NCBI RefSeq assembly: GCF_900184815.1
Contig: NZ_FXXQ01000002.1
Span: 248,001 to 312,000, forward strand
DNA length: 64,000 nucleotides
Reading direction: 5' to 3'
DNA from: Boseongicola aestuarii
Lineage (GTDB): Bacteria > Pseudomonadota > Alphaproteobacteria > Rhodobacterales > Rhodobacteraceae
The notes beneath the pieces are model-generated. The model made no database searches. It worked only from the letters and a program-made list of their open reading frames with translations, and was not told where the DNA came from. Of the stretch, positions 61,602 to 64,000 are shown in pieces; position 1 is the first letter of the stretch; every line of letters starts with the position of its first letter. A program made the position numbers and the translations under genes.

Positions 61602-63122
61602 ATGGCAACTGAAATTCGTGTGCCGACGCTTGGGGAAAGCGTCACGGAGGCAACTGTCGCCACATGGTTCAAGAAACCCGGCGATGCAGTCGCGGTGGAC
61701 GAGATGCTCTGCGAACTTGAAACCGACAAGGTAACGGTCGAAGTGCCGTCGCCAGCAGCGGGCACCTTGGGCGAGATCATCGCCGCCGAGGGCGAGACCG
61801 TTGGTGTGGATGCCTTGCTTGCAACATTGGCTGAAGGTGACGGCGCGGGCGCGGCGGAAGCTCCGGCCAAGTCGGAAACGCCAACGGCCGCGGCTTCCGG
61901 TGGCAGCCAGTCGGTGGACGTGATGGTGCCAACATTGGGCGAAAGCGTAACGGAAGCGACCGTTTCAAGCTGGTTCAAAAAGACTGGTGACAGCGTCACG
62001 CAGGATGAGATGCTTTGCGAGCTGGAAACCGACAAGGTCTCGGTCGAAGTGCCGGCACCGGCGTCTGGTATCCTTGGCGAGATTCTGGCTGCAGAAGGTG
62101 CAACCGTCGAAGCCGGCGGAAAGCTGGCGGTGATATCGTCCGGCAACGGCGCAGTTGCGCCTTCCGAACCCGGAGGTCCCGACGTGGCGGCTTCGAAGGC
62201 GCCCGACTCTGCAGCCGCGGGTAAGGGACGCGATGTGGAAGACGCGCCCTCAGCCAAAAAGATGATGGCCGAAAAAGGTTTGTCATCGGATCAGGTGACC
62301 GGCACGGGTCGTGACGGCCGCGTAATGAAAGAAGACGTTCAGAAAGCCCTGACAAGTCCGACACCTCCTGCAGCCGCCCCTGCACCGGCAGCTCCGCGTG
62401 GTCCGGTCGCAGCCGAAGATGCCGGTCGCGAGGAACGCGTGAAGATGACTCGTCTGCGTCAGACCATCGCGCGTCGCCTCAAGGATGCGCAGAATACGGC
62501 CGCCATGCTGACGACCTACAACGAGGTCGACATGTCTGCGACGATGGCCTTGCGCAAAGAGTACAAGGAGCTTTTCGAGAAGAAACATGGTGTGAAGCTC
62601 GGGTTCATGTCGTTCTTCACCAAGGCCTGTGCCCATGCCTTGAAAGAAGTCCCCGAGGTGAACGCCGAGATTGACGGCACGGACGTCGTTTACAAGAACT
62701 TCGTCCATATGGGAATCGCGGTCGGCACTCCGAATGGGTTGGTCGTGCCGGTCGTGCGCAATGCCGACCAGATGTCGTTCGCCGAAATCGAAAAGAAGAT
62801 CAACGAGTTGGGCGCGCGCGGTCGCGATGGCAAGTTGTCGATGGCAGAAATGCAGGGTGGCACCTTCACGATATCGAACGGAGGTGTGTACGGCTCGCTT
62901 ATGTCGTCGCCAATCCTGAACCCGCCGCAATCGGGTATCCTCGGCATGCACAAGATCCAGGAACGCCCCATGGTCGTGAACGGCGAGATCGTGATCCGCC
63001 CAATGATGTATCTGGCGCTGTCTTATGACCACCGGATCGTTGACGGCAAAGGTGCCGTGACCTTCCTTGTGCGCGTGAAAGAAGCGCTTGAGGATCCGCG
63101 CCGGTTGCTTATGGATCTGTAA
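61602..63122 (+). CDS. sucB: 2-oxoglutarate dehydrogenase E2 (dihydrolipoyl succinyltransferase) with two lipoyl domains
   Basis: 506-residue E2 subunit. Two lipoyl domains with lysines K43 and K145 (both in ELETDKV), joined by Ala/Glu-rich linkers, then a peripheral subunit-binding domain (about residues 213-250, [25 protein letters not shown]) and the catalytic domain ending with the active-site [12 protein letters not shown]. coli SucB has one lipoyl domain; two are known in several alphaproteobacteria. It is 6 bp after sucA and 4 bp before the next gene. Confidence 0.96.
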   Translation: MATEIRVPTLGESVTEATVATWFKKPGDAVAVDEMLCELETDKVTVEVPSPAAGTLGEIIAAEGETVGVDALLATLAEGDGAGAAEAPAKSETPTAAASGGSQSVDVMVPTLGESVTEATVSSWFKKTGDSVTQDEMLCELETDKVSVEVPAPASGILGEILAAEGATVEAGGKLAVISSGNGAVAPSEPGGPDVAASKAPDSAAAGKGRDVEDAPSAKKMMAEKGLSSDQVTGTGRDGRVMKEDVQKALTSPTPPAAAPAPAAPRGPVAAEDAGREERVKMTRLRQTIARRLKDAQNTAAMLTTYNEVDMSATMALRKEYKELFEKKHGVKLGFMSFFTKACAHALKEVPEVNAEIDGTDVVYKNFVHMGIAVGTPNGLVVPVVRNADQMSFAEIEKKINELGARGRDGKLSMAEMQGGTFTISNGGVYGSLMSSPILNPPQSGILGMHKIQERPMVVNGEIVIRPMMYLALSYDHRIVDGKGAVTFLVRVKEALEDPRRLLMDL

Positions 63123-63126
63123 AGGG

Positions 63127-63468
63127 ATGGCCTGGCCAGGAACACGATTTGGCAGCGCGGCGATCATGATCGCGCTGCTGGGCGTCTACGCGACGATGTT
63201 CGCGCATTCGACCTTTGACGTGTTCGACTTGCCCTTGTGGATCGGACTCTTGGAAATGCCAATCACGCTATTGCTGATCTATGCAATTTGGGCGGCATGG
63301 CAGAAACAGTCGCGCAAGGCCGCGATGGCGGTGGTCGTGGCGATGCTCGGGTTCTACGGCGTTCACGGCTACTTGTTGTTTGACGTGCCGTTGGCCTTCA
63401 TCGTCGTTACCGTTGCAGCACTGATCATCCTCGTCACCTTGCCAAGTGCATGGGCGCAAGGGTGGTGA
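63127..63468 (+). CDS. Membrane protein between sucB and lpd (113 aa)
   Basis: Small integral membrane protein with about four hydrophobic segments (SAAIMIALLGVYATMF, LWIGLLEMPITLLLIYAIW, AMAVVVAMLGFYGVHGYLLF, AFIVVTVAALIILVT). The ATG at 63127 follows AAAGGG directly after sucB. No family recognised. Its end overlaps the next lipoprotein start (GTGA). Cotranscription with suc is clear from spacing; role unknown. Confidence 0.72.
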   Translation: MAWPGTRFGSAAIMIALLGVYATMFAHSTFDVFDLPLWIGLLEMPITLLLIYAIWAAWQKQSRKAAMAVVVAMLGFYGVHGYLLFDVPLAFIVVTVAALIILVTLPSAWAQGW

Positions 63469-63800
63469 CAGCCGCCGTTCGCATATCCCTGGCCATTGCG
63501 CTCCTCGCACTGGCGGGTTGCGCCGCACCCGTCGTCGAGCCCGCGGCAACCGCCCGTCATGTGCCCTCAAATGTTGCCTACGGAAACGATGGCGCGCGTA
63601 TGCACCTCTTCATATTCGATCCAAATGAGCCCCGCTCCCTGGCAGACCGCAAGGCAATCGCGCGTCGCACTATCGCGCTTGAGCCAAGCTGCGCCTGGGT
63701 CGATGCACCCGACGACGTGCTGATCGAAGCAACGAACTCTCAAGGTGCGCGCTTTATCGAAACGATGCTTGTCGCTCCGCTCAGGTGTTCACGCGCATGA
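63465..63800 (+). CDS. Putative lipoprotein between sucB and lpd (111 aa)
   Basis: The GTG at 63465 overlaps the previous stop by 4 bp and has AAGGGTG upstream; an ATG five codons earlier lacks a ribosome-binding site. Lipobox LAGC (SLAIALLALAGCAAP). The mature part has two cysteines (PSCAWVD, LRCSRA) that may pair. Unknown family, similar in size and type to the lipoproteins in the sdh operon. A reversed dispersed element follows the stop before lpd. Confidence 0.7.
   Translation: MTAAVRISLAIALLALAGCAAPVVEPAATARHVPSNVAYGNDGARMHLFIFDPNEPRSLADRKAIARRTIALEPSCAWVDAPDDVLIEATNSQGARFIETMLVAPLRCSRA

Positions 63801-64000
<200 letters not shown>

Noticed and set aside
61602-63122. Two lipoyl domains of sucB as an assembly duplication
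   Set aside because: The two domains differ in sequence and linkers; tandem lipoyl domains are known in alphaproteobacterial E2 proteins.

Overview
The window looks like chromosomal DNA of a marine alphaproteobacterium of the order Rhodobacterales (roseobacter type). The evidence is the gene content: an ethylmalonyl-CoA pathway set (crotonyl-CoA carboxylase/reductase, ethylmalonyl-CoA mutase, mesaconyl-CoA hydratase, malyl-CoA thioesterase-like CitE protein), a LuxI/LuxR quorum-sensing pair, a HisZ-dependent short HisG, phosphatidylcholine synthase, a B12-dependent ribonucleotide reductase, and the sdh and suc operons interrupted by small exported proteins. Regulatory motifs typical of alphaproteobacteria are also present: an Irr (ICE) box and a CtrA TTAA-N7-TTAA site. 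I see no prophage, IS element, CRISPR array, tRNA or rRNA.

Layout. 1-9.5 kb: priA (cut by the left edge), transaldolase, a DegP-type protease, PPK2, then pcs, xerC, a DUF484 gene and nadK on the minus strand, and glyA with an alpha/beta hydrolase on the plus strand. 9.5-11.1 kb: two very small membrane-protein genes and an unusually large gene-free stretch with long inverted repeats and DnaA-box-like nonamers. 11-17.5 kb: nrdJ, a DUF1489 gene, hisS-hisZ-hisG, slyX. 17.5-29.4 kb (mostly plus): a VOC protein, an aminotransferase/ornithine-cyclodeaminase pair, a universal stress protein, Irr-boxed nfuA, tsaB-rimI, a four-gene nucleoside-type (BMP) ABC transporter, and a TSUP-TIGR02186 pair. 29.4-33.4 kb: SDR, a RecD-like helicase, luxI, luxR and a small overlapping upstream gene. 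33.5-38.5 kb: ccr, an acyltransferase and ecm. 38.5-43 kb: a DUF4329 secreted protein, deoD, a GNAT, creD and small envelope proteins. 43-50.2 kb (minus): sdhCDA-lipoprotein-lipoprotein-sdhB, then mch, nnrU and the CitE-like gene. 50.4-54.3 kb: small secreted protein, a second TSUP exporter, mdh, and a glycosyltransferase-FkbM fusion. 54.5-64 kb (plus): sucC, a methyltransferase, secreted protein, sucD, secreted protein, sucA, sucB, membrane protein, lipoprotein, lpd (cut by the right edge).

The most notable signals are regulatory. (1) The sdh and suc operons each have, about 100-150 bp upstream of the first gene, two copies of the perfect palindrome TGTGATCACA exactly 21 bp apart with a T5 run at the same place in the 11-bp spacer; this looks like a shared, possibly undescribed TCA-cycle operator. 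(2) A four-unit 11-bp tandem repeat (ACGTCGGTnnn) followed by CCGTTCG occurs in two unrelated intergenic spots. (3) The G-versus-C balance of the plus strand flips near 13.4 kb independent of gene direction, next to a perfect DnaA box and a pair of NrdR-like boxes. (4) A dispersed hairpin-plus-GGATATTT element sits at several gene ends. Start codons were re-chosen by ribosome-binding site and family alignment where the longest reading frame was clearly too long.
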